Assembly: GCA_964034945.1 (NCBI GenBank)
Contig: OZ035964.1
Coordinates: 8,018,828-8,082,827, forward strand
Origin: Chrysopilus asiliformis
Lineage: Eukaryota > Arthropoda > Insecta > Diptera > Rhagionidae
Direction: 5' to 3'
Length of the DNA: 64,000 nt
Positions 10,739 through 22,306 of this stretch are shown here, piece after piece (the first letter of the stretch is position 1; each line of letters opens with the position of its first letter). Position numbers and translations under genes: made by a program. The notes beneath the pieces were generated by a model. It worked only from the letters and a program-made list of their open reading frames with translations. It was not told where the DNA came from and did no database searches.

Positions 10739-11901
10739 AGGTGCCGCTCCACATGAGAGTAAATACGCGAGTAACTCTCAAAAACTCTCGTTGTCCATTT
10801 GAGAGTTAATTTCCGCGATTTTTCAATATCTTAACCAATATCTTGATTTTTTTGACATCTTGCTTTGGCGAGTTCTCGAGAGCGACTCGCAAAATTCAAA
10901 CGCCGCTCGTATCTGGCGAGCAACTCTCCGAGAGTTCAGTGGAGGCATGTCCACTAGAGAGTAGAATCACTTTTGACCACTGTTGCCAACTCAAAAATAT
11001 GAATCCGGTCAAATTTGACCGTTTGACAGGATTTTTTTCTGTTGAATCCTGTCAGAAAAAACGGTCAAAAGTTTTAGCGTGTTAGATCCGGCCAAAAAAT
11101 CGGTCAAAGCCACGCAAACGACATTTCTGATCACAATAACCTAGAAATTAAACATAACAAAAGCTATAATTGCCAATCTGGCAATTATTGAAAACCCGTA
11201 TGGTGATATTCGTATCTTAATTCGAGCAGTTGTAGCCAAATTCCACTTCGAAGTCGAACTTTCCAATAATTCGGTACAAAATTCGACATATTTGATGAAG
11301 TAGAAAGCATCTTCTTTTTCACTTCAACTAAATGATAAATACTACAAATTAACGATCAGTGAAAGTACTTTTCCAATAAATATTCAGAAAATGGGAAAAA
11401 TGAATAGAAAAATAGTTACGTCATCTTTTGTAAAACGCTACGAATTAATTCACATCCCCAATAGATCTCCAGAAATATTATTATAACTTACATATATGTA
11501 CCCGAATTATTGCATTAACCCGAAAAGTCCCAATTTCCACTTATAAATTACAAAGGGTGCGTTCAATTTGTGAACATTCTTTTTATGAAAATTGATAATG
11601 TTGAAAATATGTTATTTCTTTCCCAATTGAAAAACTGTTAAAAAAGGTCGAAAACACATTCAGTTCCGGTTAAAAATCCGGTCGACCGGATTTTCATTTT
11701 TTCTCCTGTCAAAGTGGACAAAATCCGGTCAAATCTGACCGGAAAACGGTCAAAATGGCAACACTGCTTTTGACAGCTCGCAGAAACTAGCTCGCGAGTT
11801 TTTGCGAGTTTCTGCGAGCGACTTTCAGAGACGTGTCCATTTCGGAGTAGCTGCTATCGAGAGGTTTGCGCCGGAATTTACTCTCATGTGGACCGGCACC
11901 T
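10739..11901. mobile_element. MITE (AGGTGCCGCTCCACATGAGA family), TAA duplication, interrupted by a hAT
   Basis: Left end AGGTGCCGCTCCACATGAGA, right end CTCATGTGGACCGGCACCT, flanked by TAA (10736-10738 and 11902-11904). Inside are many GAGAGT/CTCGCGAG motifs. It shares its full layout with the uninterrupted 386-bp copy at 26853-27238 and a half copy at 24251-24448. The extra length is the 10978-11766 insertion. Confidence 0.85.
10978..11766. mobile_element. hAT-like element, perfect 8-bp TSD CTTTTGAC
   Basis: Ends CACTGTTGCCA and TGGCAACACTG are imperfect inverted repeats. CTTTTGAC is duplicated at 10970-10977 and 11767-11774. The sister MITE at 26853-27238 has the related single site CTTCTGAC, so the insertion point is confirmed by an empty-site comparison. 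Subterminal GGTCAAATTTGACCG-type palindromes occur at both ends. A stretch from about 11146 to 11290 belongs to the mini-me-like family. No transposase was seen. Confidence 0.88.
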
Positions 11902-12535
11902 TAAGATCCTTTCAGCGGTTTCGAATATATCAGGAGGGGGAGGGGGGAGGGGTGGTGTAACAAGAGAGCAAATTTTTTGACATATAGACACTTTTTATAA
12001 TTGTCAAGTATTCTTGTACCAATTTTTAGCCGAATCGGATCAACTGTTCACTTGTGACGTCGTCAAATGTTCCATAGTTTACGTCTGTAAATAAATGAAC
12101 ACGTGGTAAAAAAGGTGTGAAAGGATCGAAATCGGTAATACAGGATAATCTTCTCCGGAACTCAAGTTACATTCAGCAAAAAACCGTATGAAAATCGGTA
12201 GAGTTGTTCTCCAGATACAATGCATGTTTGGTGTAAGGTCAAATAAACCCGAAACGTCCCAGGTGTGGCAATTTCAATGTTTTGCTAGGAATTGTAGATC
12301 TAACCTAGAAATACATAATTACAAAATATTGTCGCACTGTTACTTAAGGTATAAATTTTGATAGCATATTAAAAATTCATTTCGGGTAAAATGGACCCTG
12401 ACAGCCCAGTAGCGTTAATGTTGTTTCATACCGGCCAATTCTAAAGACCGTTAATTGTTTTTGCGGCTTGCCTCGATATTCTGAACACAATATAGATTGA
12501 AGAACAAAAATCAAATCGTCGTCTGAGAATTTAAG

Positions 12536-12854
12536 TGTCGTATGTAGGATTTTTGGGGTTTTGAGTTAGAACCAGTTCCTGGGGTTTTCAAGGCTGCTCT
12601 TTCATTTGGTGCAATCCGTTTTTAAATATCTCAAATAGTTTCCGAGATCCAGAGCCATCGTTTTGTCGTATGTAGCACTTTTTCACGAGATTCGTGAAAT
12701 AAATGTCGTATGTAGCTCCAAAACGTTACATACGACGAATTTCCATATAAAATTCAAGAATAATCGCTTTATTTATTAAATGTCGTATGTAGCATGACAT
12801 ATGATACATACGACATTTAAATATTTTTCGTTTCAAAAATAAGTGTCGTATGTA
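12536..12854. promoter_or_regulatory. left subterminal array of TGTCGTATGTAG motifs
   Basis: Direct copies lie at 12536, 12664, 12704, 12781 and (ending in TATC) 12844. Inverted copies lie at about 12727 and 12806. The last copy is about 70 bases before the predicted start codon at 12922. Arrays like this are typical transposase-binding sites and could also make the promoter self-regulated; that role is inference. Confidence 0.7.
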
Positions 12855-12921
12855 TCATAGAAAAACGTATAGCGCCCATAGAAAATATTCAGTGAACTTT
12901 TGGTCGCCGAAGGAGAGAGAC

Positions 12922-15150
12922 ATGGGTTCGTCACCTCCTCCGCAATTATCGCCTCCTTTAGAGCAGTAAGTAAAAATAATATTTCTTTACAGTACTGAGG
13001 TTTTATAAACTTAATTTTTTTACAGAATGAGCGACGAGGTTTTAGGTCACGCAAGCATCAGTTCCAGTCAGAGTGGTGAGTCGTTTAATATTGGTTCATT
13101 TAGTTAGTTTCTTTAAATATACTTTTATCACAATAGACTTTTCTTCTGATGATGATATTATTGATCCCGATTACTCTCCTGCAGTATTAAGGAAATTTTA
13201 TAACAATTTTTCGCAAAATATTAGTCCCACAACTAGTTCGGATACTAATTCCTCAAAAAATATAACTCTCGGTCCAGACAAAAATTTAGCTCCTAGTACT
13301 TCTGGAAACGTCGATTTGGAAGCAGATGAGCGAGATTTGCCCGAAAATATTTGTAAGTTTGTTTGTTTCTGCATCTTAATTGATCTTAATATTGTTGAGA
13401 TATTATAGCGAGCGAAAGCAGTTTGTCATCGTCCACGCCAACTAGAAAACGGAAACAGAGACCTGATCTTTGGAAAAGCAACATAAAGAAGAAATTGCGT
13501 GAACATGGCCGATCCTACATAGGGTCTAATGGAAAAAGGGTTTCTGCCAAAAAGGTAGGCCCTTCGTGCCCTGATAAATGTTTTTACCAATGCAAAAAGA
13601 ACTTCAGCGAAGCCGATAGATTGGAGGTCCATACGAAATTTTGGAATCTAGATGATCAGGGCAAAAAGGTTTTTTTTGGAACGTTTATAAAAAAAGTTGA
13701 GTGTGTTAACCGACGAACGAAAGCTGGAGACAACGAAAACAAGAAGAAAAAAAAGTCATTCCATTATAATCTACAAGTTCGTAACCAATGTTTTCACACA
13801 TGCAAATTTTTTTTTTTAAAAACGTTGGGAATAAGTGAGAGAAAGATTTACCACTATTTTAAACATAACATAGATGAAGAATCTGGAGCACCAAAGCCAT
13901 CCAAATTAAGTAACCGTGGAAGGAAATCTACCGATGAAGAAAAAATTGAAGAAGTTAAAAACCATATCAATAGTTTTCCGAAAGTAGAATCGCACTACTG
14001 TAGAGCATCATCCCAGAAAAACTATTTGGAGAGTCATCTTACTTTAGCCAGAATGTTTGCTTTATACAAAGAACAGGTCACAAATCCCGTGTCAGTCAAT
14101 ATTTACAGAAACGTATTTAATTTCTCCTTCAATTTATCTTTTCACCATCCAAAAAAGGACCAGTGCGACAAATGCACTATTCATAACAACAATAAAGATA
14201 ATCTAGATCCAAAAATATTAGATGCATATAAAAATCACATGGATGAAAAATCTTTTATGAAGGCGGAAAGAGATGTTGATCGCCAAAACATAGATAAATT
14301 TTGTGCAATTATATGTTTCGATCTGCAAAATGTATTCAACTTGCCAAAAGGATATTCCTCAAACTTTTTTTATAAAAGAAAACTTGGTACATTTAATTTA
14401 ACTGCAACTTTAATACTACCAAACACGCCGAATTTGACTTATTGTGCAATATGGAATGAATCCATGAATGGTAGGGCTGGAAATGATATTGCAAGCAGCC
14501 TTATAAAAATATTAACTCGAGTTATGACAGATAATCCAAATATTACACGAATAATATTGTGGAGCGATTCCTGTGTACCTCAGAATCGTAATCAAATAAT
14601 GTCGACTGCATTATTACGATTTTTACAATTGAACAGTAATATTGAGTGTATAGTACAAAAATTTTCAGAACCGGGTCATTCCTTAGTCCAAGAGGTCGAT
14701 TGTGTGCACAGTACAATCGAAAAACATCTAAGAAATATGGAAATCGGAAGTCCCGTTACTTTGATCAGAAAATTAAACAATTTTCAATACGAAAATGTAA
14801 AATTAAAAATCATCCAGATGACGCCTGACGATTTCAAACTATATTCTCAATTATCAAGCCAAGCTTGCTTTCAGCAGCTCCCATTTTCCAAGTGTAAGTT
14901 TATAAAATATGAGCAAAATAAATATGAAATTTTCTATAAAGCCTCTGGAAAAGAAATTAATTATAAGTCTGTTAATTTAAATAAAAAAATCAGTGGTCGT
15001 TATAAAACTGATCTTAAAACTATATTAACATCAAACTTAAGAATTGCTTCTAAAAAAACCATAACTTCTGAAAAATTAAAAGATTTAAAAAGCATGATTC
15101 CATTCTTGAATATAGAGGATAAAGACTTTTTTAATGCCATTTTAAAATAA
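12922..15150 (+). CDS. DDE-like transposase-type protein, four exons, 683 aa
   Basis: Exons 12922-12965, 13026-13075, 13137-13352 and 13409-15150 join in frame through GT-AG introns of 56-61 bases (donors GTAAGT, GTGAGT, GTAAGT) and give 683 residues without a stop. The N-terminus is Ser/Pro-rich, then acidic (FSSDDDIIDPDYSP, about 32-45). A basic stretch follows at about 115-145, then Cys motifs CPDKCFYQC (157-165) and DQCDKC (about 355-359). A core follows with ICFDLQNV (D408), LWSDSCVPQNRN (D490), EPGHSLVQEVDCVHSTIEK (E532 or E541 as third acid). This matches an uncharacterised arthropod gene family I recall by its WSDSC..QNRN motif. The catalytic assignment is inferred. The gene lies between inverted subterminal motifs in a TTAA-flanked element. 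AATAAA overlaps the stop codon. The start was chosen because the short first exon supplies an ATG and splices in phase. Confidence 0.8.
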
Positions 15151-15450
15151 ATATAAAGAGACTGTTAAACGTTCAAACGACAAACCGTTAATGTATTCAT
15201 CTAAGTACAAAGAAAATAATATTTAAGTTTTATTACGTTTATTTTTTGTTAGCTTTTATGTTCACTCGATTGAATCGATTTTTTTGTTATGTTTTTCTTT
15301 TTAAAAGACTGAAATTAAATATTTTTCTAAAAAAAATTTTTTTAGTAGTTTTCTTTAAATGTTTTTAAAATTAAATGTCTGAGGGTGTTTAAAATTAAAT
15401 GTCTGTACGCTTATCGACATTATGCATTATCCAAACGTTTAGTTTTTAAA

Positions 15451-15729
15451 TGTCGTATGTAACAATTTCAGAACTCAAATGTCGTATGTAGGCATTTAAA
15501 GTACAAAAAAGTGCGAATTTCCTACATACGACATTTGTGTTCTGAACAAAACTTACAATATATTTTTACCGCGATGAAGTATGAACTCATGAATTTAAAA
15601 ATAAGCAGATAAATGTTAGTTTTGTTACGTGTTTAATTTTGAAAAGGATCCCACCGCTGTAAAAAAAGTTATAAAATTTCAAACTTCAAACTCAATTTAC
15701 TCAAAACTATCAAAAGCTACATACGACAC
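15451..15729. promoter_or_regulatory. right subterminal array of TGTCGTATGTAG motifs
   Basis: Direct copies at 15451 (ending TAA) and 15480; inverted copies at 15522 and 15717, the last being the terminal inverted repeat. It mirrors the left array, with fewer copies. Likely transposase-binding sites (inference). Confidence 0.7.
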
Positions 15730-15733
15730 TTAA

Positions 15734-16690
15734 ATTGGCGGCCGACGAAATGTGTAAAACAGCATTTTTGGCCCTTCGCCCGATCCCTTCGATACCACTT
15801 AAGTTTCAATATAACCGCAATATTTAGTGGTTTTATCAATTTGCAAAATATTTTATTAGTGTATCCAATTTTTGTCGACATTTGATCTGTCCATAAATTT
15901 TATGCGGGATAGGATGGGAGTTTTTTTAAACAAAGAATGAATAGTTTGAAAATTTTGGAATCGTGTTGCTTTTTACTGTCTTAAAATGTCGAAAAAAAAA
16001 ACATTTTTCGATTGTACACAAAAAATGCTTATGGAATTCCATTTTGAAATTCTAGCAAGGCATTTTAAAGGTGATAATTGATTAATTTAACTCAATCTGA
16101 ACCTGAATGCCTACCCAGTAAAATCAGTTTTGATCAATTTACGGGCCATAGGGCACGGCGCACGGGGGGCACATATAGTTTTACACCAATCTCAGGTAGA
16201 AGTAAACATCGGTAGCCGGTGATGGCTGCATCGCGTCGCCGGTCGCGTTTAGCCGCAGACCGCTCTACTGTGAACTAAACTAGAATCGACGAAACCAAGA
16301 AGAATAGGGACCATAATCATAAAATACTAGTGGAAATATGGTGGATGGGTAGGGGGTATAATGTGTTCCAGTCTCTTCGGTTCTTGGAATAAATAAGGCG
16401 AAAACGTGAAAAAATTATGCCTCAATTTACTTTCGTGCAGGCAGCCATCAAAATTACTTCATTTAATCACATTTTCTTATCTGCAAGCTTCTCATACTTT
16501 CTGCTGGTGCCCTTCTTCACAGCCCCGATTGCTATTACAATTGCGATCGGTGGCCCTTCGCCTCCTGTCATAATCGAATCTTGTGAGTGTTTTGAAATGC
16601 AAGATGATCCTGTGTCAGGTTTAGTCTGAGGTTTACCAATTTTCAAAGACATGGAATATTTTTCGTTGGAAACATATTTTCCTCTCTATG
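15734..16690. other. intergenic DNA, no gene seen
   Basis: No supported coding region. Short open frames at 16417-16652 on both strands overlap and lack motifs. Confidence 0.4.
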
Positions 16691-16787
16691 ACCATGTTCA
16701 GATTGGTTGAAACAGTCGGCCTAATTAGGCCAGAAACGGGCAACATTAAGGCAAGGTGAGGAAGTGGTGGGACTGCTGATAGGAAAA

Positions 16788-17206
16788 TCCTCCTTTTTTT
16801 TTTTTTTTTTTTTTTAAATTTATTAAAGATTCAAAAAAGTACAAAGACTTGTGTAGAATCTAGCATAAAACCTACATAACAATATGGCACTGTCGTGCAT
16901 TTAATAATAATGTTTTATCACAATTTTATTAGAACTAATTAATGATAGAAAAAAAAATAATAATAAAACAACAATATTATAATACAATGTTATATAAGTT
17001 CGAGCTTGTATAAGAGCTTCTAGCACAGTTTAAATTTATCACAAATTCAATGATTGACCATAAGGTGTTTTCGTAAGTTTAATTTGAATTCAATGTATGA
17101 ATTAGTTTCTCTTATATTAATAGGAAGCGAATTGTAATAATTGACAGCGATATATAAGATGCTACAAGGTGGTAAATCGCGAGTAGATAAATAATTCGCA
17201 CGCTTT
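16788..17206 (-). mobile_element. 5'-truncated non-LTR retrotransposon 3' end
   Basis: Read on the minus strand it ends in a long A-run (the T-run at about 16793-16815). Upstream it codes YYNSLPINIRETNSYIEFKL, then NLRKHLMVNH and a stop. This resembles the extreme C-terminus typical of Jockey/CR1/I-type LINE polymerases (the WNSLP..IR..SF...LKKHL pattern). All upstream domains are missing, as expected for a dead-on-arrival copy. Confidence 0.65.
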
Positions 17207-17325
17207 GGAGGCTGTTTAGATTAGCCGATCCAGGCGCCCCCCCCCCCCACTTCCTCGTCTTGCCTGTCATTTTGACAGTTTCGTTCATGGCCTGGCGCCT
17301 GGATCGGCTAATCTAAACAGCCTCC
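17207..17325. mobile_element. 119-bp palindromic MITE
   Basis: Arms GGAGGCTGTTTAGATTAGCC and GGCTAATCTAAACAGCCTCC, each continuing inward to about 32 bp (GATCCAGGCGCC), enclose a C-run and CACTTCCTCGTCTTGCC. It directly follows the LINE fragment. No confident target duplication. Confidence 0.65.
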
Positions 17326-17394
17326 TAAATTAAAATCTCCATTTTCAGAGTTCCGCTTGTCGTGCTCTGACTGGTTGGCTGCCATATCAAATGT

Positions 17395-17715
17395 GTTCCA
17401 TTGTCATTATTGTTTCGGCCGTCCGCGATGCAACACGTCGCAACGCCACATATTACTTGCAATTCTTTAGAAATGTTCCGTTTTCCAAATGTTTCACGAC
17501 AGTCGGATTGTCGGTCATAGACCATGTTCAGATTGATTCCGCCTAAATAGGACGGATGAAATATTGCTCGTGTTCAGATTGAGACTATTTAAACCAGTCA
17601 CTGTGAGCAATCAGACTGGCGTGGAACATCTGGGAAACGGAACATTTTTAAACAATTGCAAGTAATACGTGGCTGCCTTTTGCTCTGCGACGTGTTGCAT
17701 CGAAGACGACCGAAA
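17395..17715. repeat. imperfect foldback repeat
   Basis: GATGCAACACGTCGCAACGC with TATTACTTGCAATT (17427 onward) recurs inverted at 17640-17705 (AATTGCAAGTAATACG, GCGACGTGTTGCATC). The centre near 17530-17610 carries CATGTTCAGATTG motifs like the 8519-9318 MITE. Non-coding. Confidence 0.6.
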
Positions 17716-19015
17716 AACTAGTGCAGGTCAATCAGGTTGGTACGATTGCTCCAAATGTAGATCTTTTGATTCGGTGTTACTGCTTAACATTAAGCTCGAC
17801 CACCCACTTTACATCCTGTTTCCTGCCTGCTAAACCGCTGGGGCAACTAAATTGGTACCATGGCATCCAAATCCTGAACTAGTTGAAAATTTAGAATTCA
17901 TTGGGGTAGGAAGGATGGAGGGGGGGGGGGGGGGGGGGCTAACTTAATGGTCGTGAAATAAAATGTAGAAATGTCTTTAAGAAAATCTCCTCTTCCGAAA
18001 ATCTCCAGCACTGCATGCCTGATCTGAAATGGGGAGATAACTTCTTTTGAAAATGACTTCATTGGTTCATGTCTCCCTAATTACCATTATTACAGTTCCC
18101 CCATAAGGTAGAAGGCCTTTAATACTACCCAAAGCGATTGGTTGTGTCTGGTTTTATTGGATTTGTTCAAATTTCTGTTGGAATCAAATCGATTGCAAGT
18201 TTGTTCGTTATATCCTTTGGGTTTACCTGTTGCATCGTTGCGTGTCTCCCCGATTAATACGGGAATGCAGGGCTTGGTTGGTGGCAAATTAATATTTCTC
18301 GCATTTGTTTTTGGAAGTTTTTCTTAAATTATCAGACGTTTCTTCACCGATTCTGAGCCACCAGAGCCCTACACACTCCACCATCGCCATCCTTTATTCT
18401 TCTTTTACACTTTCTGTGCTTGCTCTGTTCTGCCTGTCCGTGTTCTGTTCTGCTAAGACACTTTTTTTTTTAGTCTGGGAATGTACCTGAAATTGTTTGT
18501 TTTTGTTGATTTCTTTGAGGATCCGCAGGCTACCACTCTGTCCAATGACTTTCTGCCGTTTGTTTTCTTGTATCTTCACTTGTACAGGTACGACTAGATA
18601 CCAATTTCATTTTTTGTCGATTATTTTCATTGCTGATCATTCAATTTTCAGACGTACCACAACCCCCCTGCCTCCTGCCCCGATCACATCCTTACCGATA
18701 ATTCTGTCCGAATGATTCCCCCAACTTAACTTAGAAAATGAAGAAATTAAAATGTTCAACGGTGGCTGATGATGACTGCCTCGCTTGGTTTTTCATGTTT
18801 TCTTCATATGTTTTTTTTTGTTTTTATTTTTGTTTCTTCTTTTCCTCGACGTGCTCTGCGTTTTGGGCTGTTCGCTGTCTCTCTATAATAATAGTTAGTC
18901 ATTGGATTGTGGTGGTTAGTTGACTTGTCATCGTGATCATCTTTGATTCACAGGAAGTGATGATAATAGTACGGGTTGCCAGATAACTAAAAATTCTACA
19001 AAAATTGAAATTTGC
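17716..19015. other. intergenic DNA, no gene seen
   Basis: Includes a G-run at 17921-17938 and pyrimidine-rich sequence at 18300-18900. Short open frames on both strands have no motif support. Confidence 0.4.
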
Positions 19016-19752
19016 ACGTCCGTCCGTCCGTCTGTGGCGCAGATTGCTGGCGCACGGATTGAGCTAGAGACTTGAAATTTTACGCAGATTCGTTTTTCGT
19101 AAAAGGCTAAATTCGTTAATGGGCAAAAATGGACTATTTTTTTAAATAACGGTATATCTCGATATGAGTTTCAGATACTCAGTTCTAGAAAGAGACAAAA
19201 GTGTGGGAAATTTAGCAAAATTCTTCAACTTTTGTCATATATAAAACTACCGAAAAATGCAAAGTTGTAGAGTAAACAGCAAAAAACGAAATTCCGATTT
19301 TTAAAAAGCCGCCATTTTGGTTAATTCCGGTTAACGGGTTATCACCAATAGTGGATAGGATCGTCACATTCCACGACCAAACCAAGCCTGCCTGTAAAAT
19401 TTCATGGCAGAAAGACATTTTTGTAATATGAGTTCAAGAAATCCAGGAGTGCCGGGAAAAGCCCGGGAAATTTTTTTCAGGCGAAATTTTCGATGAATAC
19501 AATATTATACTAGATAGGTATAAGAAAGTAAAGACGGCTGTGCCAAGTTTCCAGTGACTAGCGTTATTTGTTCTTAAGTTAGTGTGTCTACGGGCAGACA
19601 GACAGACATACGCACATGCAAAAATTAAATCGACTCATTATTCTAAACACGCTGATGTAATTAATTTTTTTTTTGGTTCAACCATTAATTCTGTGCGTTA
19701 CAAATGTTAGAGCAAACCTATATTATGGTTTTATCATATAGGGTATAAAAAT
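19016..19752. mobile_element. composite mini-me-like element
   Basis: Begins GTCCGTCCGTCCGTCTGTGG, GCGCACGGATTGAGCTAGAG as in the other copies, then continues with a module shared with 60860-61150 (TTCCGGTTAACGG, AAATTTCATGGC). It ends with CTAAACACGCTGATGTAATT and GGGTATAAAA. It appears to be two related families joined or a diverged relative. Confidence 0.5.
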
Positions 19753-20224
19753 GGCAACAACTTAATTTCGTCTGCCTTTTTTGGTAGTTTGATTCGATTC
19801 TCATGACTTTGTTAATTTTTTTAAAATTTTATTGAAGATTCATTCAACTTAATTTACATATCCGGTCGATGATGTCCAGTCCATCCAGTCCAGAGAAATT
19901 GATGATGATTCGCTCTTCCAAATGACTTCATCTTCAACTCCAGGAGATCACAATGCAATGCAACTGCCTTCCTGTTCGCTTACTTGACTGCTCCATTTTT
20001 ATTTCATTTTCCTTGCCTCCGTAATCAAAGCATCCAACATTCTCATATGTTTTTTTCTTAAATTCGCTTCCAGCTTCTGATTTCGATAGCAAAATCGTAC
20101 CAGCAATAATGAAACTTAATTAAGATGAAGAGTCTTGAAAAAATCTTAAATAAAAGTCACCGGCAATGGAAGTTTCCATAAAAAACAATCCTCGAACCAA
20201 TTAAACAATATTATCTGAATCTGA

Positions 20225-20533
20225 ACAGCACATGACTTTCGTATACTAAGCATCCTAAATAACTTTTGTTCTTGCACTTTTTTGATAAGATGCACCGTTT
20301 TTGAGATATTTACAAAAAACGTTTTCATTCGTATGGGGGGTACCCCCTCCCCCTAATGATCCATTTTTGCCCATTAACGAATTTAGCCTTTTACGAAAAA
20401 CGAATCTGCCTGAAATTTCAACTCTCTAGCTCAATCCGTGCGCTCGAAATCCTCGCCACAGACGGACAGACAGACAGACGGACGGATAGACGGACGGATG
20501 GACGGACGGACGGACGGACAGACGGATAGACGA

Positions 20534-20567
<34 letters not shown>

Positions 20568-20716
20568 GGATGGACCGGACAGACATGCGAAATTCAATAT
20601 TTTTTATCATTCTAAACACACTGGTGTAATTCATTTTTGTGTGTGATAACGGGATCTTGGCGTTACAAACGGTAAGGCAAATTTAATATACCCTTTAGTT
20701 TCACCATGCGGGTATA
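20225..20716 (-). mobile_element. mini-me-like element, inverted copy
   Basis: In reverse orientation it shows the CCCGCATGGTGAAACTAAAG end (20716 side), TTTGTAACGCCAAGATCCCG, a GTCY array (about 20459-20585), GCGCACGGATTGAGCTAGAG and the GGGGTACCCCCCATACGAA palindromic block. Same module order as at 1859-2697. Confidence 0.75.
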
Positions 20717-22303
20717 AGAAGTGGTGAGCTATGTTTTAAAAAAGCGATTTCGTAATGTTGCATTCACGTTTACAGGAGCCAACCCGATATTTTACATAAC
20801 CATATGTTTTATATGAATCTGTCGTATGAGAATTTCTCTCAGTGTACGAAACATGAAATTCGATATGAGGTTTCAATTAACTAAAACGGATTATCTTAAT
20901 TTCCCATATTAAAAGTTTAGAATTTTTTCCATATTCGATTCTATCATAACAAAAATATGTAAATATTATGGATAATTAATACCGATTGTTTTACTAGAGG
21001 GGTTAATTGTTCAACCAATAATCAAATAAATATTTAGAAGCAATCAAACATTGGATAAAAGACACAACCAAACGTAAACCCAAAAACAGACCAACCGACA
21101 GAAATTCAAATAAAAATTTTCTGGATAAATAAGTAGCCAAGTCAAGTGGCATAAGAAAGATAAACGTTGGACATGTTTAATAGAACTATGCTGCCCCTAG
21201 CCGTTTTTGTTGCTTTTTCGTATTTAAACAGTGATCTGTTCGCGTTGTCTTCCGATACGAGTGGTTAAGCAGTGCTGTCGATTATACTTGAATTGTGTAT
21301 TATCTTTATACTTTGGAATTAGCGATTATACTTCAGAAAAACTTTCAAACCTTGGCGATTGTCAAACTTTGTGCCTGGTCATGTATGGGGCCAAAGATCC
21401 TTCTGAGTATCTTCCTCTCAAACGCGGACAAGATGTCGCAATTATTTTTCCCTAGTACCCAAGTCTCACAGGAATACATGAGGACTAGCAGGAAAAATCC
21501 GAATTTGGGTTTTTAATAAGCAATTTCGGTCTATGTTTAAACGCTAAAATTTAATCACACTTGAGGGTATGTTTTAGTGGCTGATTAAACTAAAATTCAA
21601 TAATTGTTTGCCTAAAATTCAATATTTTTACTTTATTTAAACCGAAAACAATAGTTTTGCTGTTTGTCTAATGGCCGAAAACAATAGTTTTGCTGTTTGT
21701 CTAATGGTTCGATTCACAAATTATGTAGAACGTAACTTTGCAGGTTCCACACGATCCACACAATTTTTACATAAAATTGCAAATGCGATTCTAATTCTGT
21801 AAATGTAGCTCTACTACTATAATGCTAAAAAAAAGTAATAAAAAAGCGCCACACTAGCATATACACAAACCAAAAAAGCTTTAGTAAGTATTATTCTTCT
21901 ACGCAATTTTCTCAAAAGCTTTCAACCACTGAACTTTAATCAAAGTCTGAAACGACTGAGCATCACACCTAGGGACATGAATCAAATACCAATTTAATTT
22001 GATTCATGACCTAGGGATGCCAACGATACCACGATATTTGCAAAAGAGCTAGCCATAACCGGAAGTAACCAAAACGGCGGCTTTTTAAAAATTACGATTT
22101 CGTTTTTTGCGATTTATTCCGAAACTAACCATTTTCCAGTAGTCTTGTGTATTACAAAACTTGGAGACAATACAATTTGCTACATTTATGTCTTTTACTA
22201 GAACTCCGTATCTCAAGCCGTTATGAAGATATGCCGGTATTTCAAAAAAATTAGTTTTTTGCGAATATCTCGAAAACTAACGGGTTTTTGGTGGTTCAAC
22301 GTA
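20717..22303. other. intergenic DNA, no gene seen
   Basis: Contains a 30-bp direct duplication (GAAAACAATAGTTTTGCTGT units at about 21643 and 21675). It also contains a palindrome at about 21976-22009 (ATGAATCAAAT / ATTTGATTCAT) and a fragment of the module shared with 19200-19400. No gene is supported. Confidence 0.45.
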
Positions 22304-22306
22304 TAA

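Larger units (their letters stand above)
12535..15729 (+). mobile_element. complete TTAA-flanked DNA transposon with intact gene
   Basis: TTAA stands at both borders (12531-12534 and 15730-15733). Immediately inside, GTGTCGTATGTAG at the left is a perfect inverted match of CTACATACGACAC at the right. With the target, 20 bases (AATTTAAGTGTCGTATGTAG) match. Weaker similarity continues inward (GTTTTGAGT). About ten more copies of the core TGTCGTATGTA sit within 320 bp of each end, and the single gene between them is open. TTAA duplication is used by piggyBac, Kolobok and, as I recall, part of the Sola group. The ends lack the CCC/GGG of piggyBac. I infer an autonomous element, possibly still active; its superfamily is not settled here. 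Confidence 0.85.

Noticed and set aside
16417..16652. Overlapping 61-70 aa frames on opposite strands
   Set aside because: Mutual antisense frames without motifs or splice signals.
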